From the NCBI GenBank assembly GCA_035464115.1, contig DATHSN010000028.1, forward strand, positions 1 through 13,125: a stretch of 13,125 bases of DNA, given 5' to 3'. The DNA comes from DATHSN01 sp035464115. Lineage in GTDB: Bacteria; Actinomycetota; Acidimicrobiia; Acidimicrobiales; SKKL01. The notes beneath the pieces are model-generated. The model searched no databases, was not told where the DNA came from, and saw only the letters and a list, made by a program, of their open reading frames with translations. Below, piece by piece: positions 12,023 to 13,125 of this stretch; the stretch's first letter is position 1, and each line of letters begins with the position of its first letter. Made by a program: the position numbers and the translations under genes.

Positions 12023-13125
12023 ATGGATCCGACTGATGCGGAGCGGGTGCTCGATGAACTCGAGGCGGCGGCGGTGGCGTTCCAGGAGCTAGATCTCGGG
12101 GCGTTGGAGGCCACCGAGCTGTTGGCGGTGGTGCGCAGGGCCGAGGTGGTGAGCCGTCGGATGGATCACGGCACCGACCGCCTGGCCGGTGAGGTCGACC
12201 GGCGTGGTGCGTATCGGGTCGACGGGCATTCCAACGCGAAGGCGGCGTTGATGCACCTCGGTCGGCTACCCGGCGCCGAGGCCGCGCAGCGGATCTCTCG
12301 GGCGCGGGCGTTGCGGTCGTTGCCGTGTGTCGCGGACGCATACCGGCAGGGCACGGTGCCGACGGCGTCGGTGTTGGCGATCGCGCGGGTGGCGGCCAAC
12401 AAGAGGGTGCGCCCGTTCCTGGAGAGCGCCGACGCGATCTTCGCCGACCAGGCCGTCACCCAGTCCCATGGTGGGCTGGTGTCCTTCATGTCCCAGTGGG
12501 AACGCATGGCCGACGCGGATGGTGCCGCCCAGCGCAGCGAGGTCACCCACGCCCGCCGTCGCGCCAGCTTGCTGCAGGACCCCATCGAGGAGTCCTGGAA
12601 CCTGACCGCCAGCTTCGGTGCGTTGCAGGGAGCGACGTTCGCGGAGATCTGCGACCGCTTCGTCGACTCCAAGCACCGCACCGACCTCGCCGCCGCTCGC
12701 CACCGACTCGGGCGCGACGAGGTGGCCCCCGACGAGCTCGACCGCACGCCAGCCCAACGGCGTGCTGATGCGCTGGTGGCGATGGCGCATCGAGCGGCGA
12801 CCGCACCGCCGGAGGGGCGGCGTCCGGAGCCGTTGGTGAACATCGTCATCGACCAGGCCAGCTTCGAATCCGAGCTGGCCCGCCTCGCCGGCGCCACCAG
12901 CCCCGCCCCTGACGAGATCGACCCCACCGGGCGGGTGTGTCGCACCCTCAGCGGGCATCACCTGCACCCGGGTGATGCGGTCGCCGCTGCACTGGTCGGC
13001 CATGTGCGTCGGGTGGTGGTCGACGGTGAGGGCACGGTGATCGACCTCGGGCGCAAGCAACGCTGCTTCACCGGCGCGGCCCGCGACGCGGTGCTGTTGA
13101 ACCAGAGCACGAGCGGCGGGATCCC
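12023..13125 (+). CDS. DUF222 protein, partial; HNH endonuclease domain expected beyond window
   Basis: The first 367 codons of a protein of the multicopy actinobacterial DUF222/13E12-repeat type. Residues 1 to about 300 are mostly helical: ELLAVVRRAEVVSRRMDHGT, a GAYRVDGHSNAKAALMHLGR segment typical of DUF222, the TVPTASVLAIARVA motif, then TPAQRRADALVAMA. After a linker (LVNIVIDQASFESELARL, SGHHLHPGDAVAAALVGHV) it reaches LGRKQRCFTGAARDAVLLN, the segment that in the family directly precedes the zinc-binding WPGC and HNH residues. Those residues are off the window. The last visible residues, NQSTSGGI, do not look like the usual approach to WPGC. Such proteins are often annotated as HNH endonucleases and may be mobile or selfish; activity is not proven. 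The gene has more T- and G-ending codons than its neighbours and follows a stretch of about 54% GC. Confidence 0.85.
   Translation, partial: MDPTDAERVLDELEAAAVAFQELDLGALEATELLAVVRRAEVVSRRMDHGTDRLAGEVDRRGAYRVDGHSNAKAALMHLGRLPGAEAAQRISRARALRSLPCVADAYRQGTVPTASVLAIARVAANKRVRPFLESADAIFADQAVTQSHGGLVSFMSQWERMADADGAAQRSEVTHARRRASLLQDPIEESWNLTASFGALQGATFAEICDRFVDSKHRTDLAAARHRLGRDEVAPDELDRTPAQRRADALVAMAHRAATAPPEGRRPEPLVNIVIDQASFESELARLAGATSPAPDEIDPTGRVCRTLSGHHLHPGDAVAAALVGHVRRVVVDGEGTVIDLGRKQRCFTGAARDAVLLNQSTSGGI

Noticed and set aside
1..13125. tRNA or rRNA genes, CRISPR arrays, insertion sequences
   Set aside because: No cloverleaf-like, rRNA-like, regularly spaced repeat or transposase sequences were seen on either strand by eye.

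Overview
The window is very GC-rich (roughly 70% or more in most genes, strong GC bias at third codon positions) and looks like the chromosome of a high-GC actinobacterium. The gene complement fits an aerobic, acidimicrobial-type lineage: a DUF222/HNH protein, a DUF5709-like acidic protein, an actinobacterial-type TraR/DksA zinc-finger protein, many leaderless-looking starts, and short-Q-loop cytochrome bd. The placement rests on gene content and base composition only. Coding density is high and no stretch over 300 bases lacks a gene.

Layout: (1) 1-1322, minus, the 5' part of cytochrome bd oxidase subunit I (cydA), running off the left edge. (2) 1464-2312, plus, an unrecognised 282-residue protein, divergent from cydA. 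(3) 2389-2811, plus, an FKBP-type peptidyl-prolyl isomerase of the SlyD-like class. (4) 2941-4140, plus, an exported coiled-coil protein ending in a VanY/M15-type D,D-carboxypeptidase domain. A strong hairpin then separates it from a convergent minus-strand operon. (5) 8749 down to 4166, minus, an inorganic-carbon-accumulation operon: a 10-codon leader ORF, one giant ORF that fuses a DabB-like proton-channel membrane subunit to a DabA (DUF2309) carbonic-anhydrase-like subunit, a 19-codon mini-ORF, and a P-II-like small regulator, each overlapping the next by 4 or 3 bases. (6) 8851-10180, plus, an acidic DUF5709-like protein and an aldo/keto reductase. (7) 10244-11449, a divergent pair of a WYL-domain regulator and a Rid-family protein, with a perfect 27-bp palindrome midway between their start sites. 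(8) 11513-11872, plus, a TraR/DksA-like zinc-finger protein. (9) 12023 to the right edge, plus, a DUF222 protein cut off before its expected HNH motif.

The most interesting system is the dab operon. All the metal-ligand and catalytic-type residues known from DabA are present in the fused protein (C880, D882, H1055, C1070), so it should be a single-polypeptide, energy-coupled CO2-to-bicarbonate trap, with the P-II-like protein as its probable regulator. Two miniature ORFs with stop/start overlaps suggest that the whole operon is translationally coupled, beginning from a leaderless leader peptide. A second theme is a start-site grammar: six starts (8749-, 8851+, 9290+, 10966-, 11027+, 12023+) have a TANNNY hexamer followed by exactly six bases and then the start codon, as expected for leaderless transcripts. 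The other genes have recognisable Shine-Dalgarno sequences instead, apart from the 1464 ORF, whose site is weak, and the fused dab ORF, which has none.
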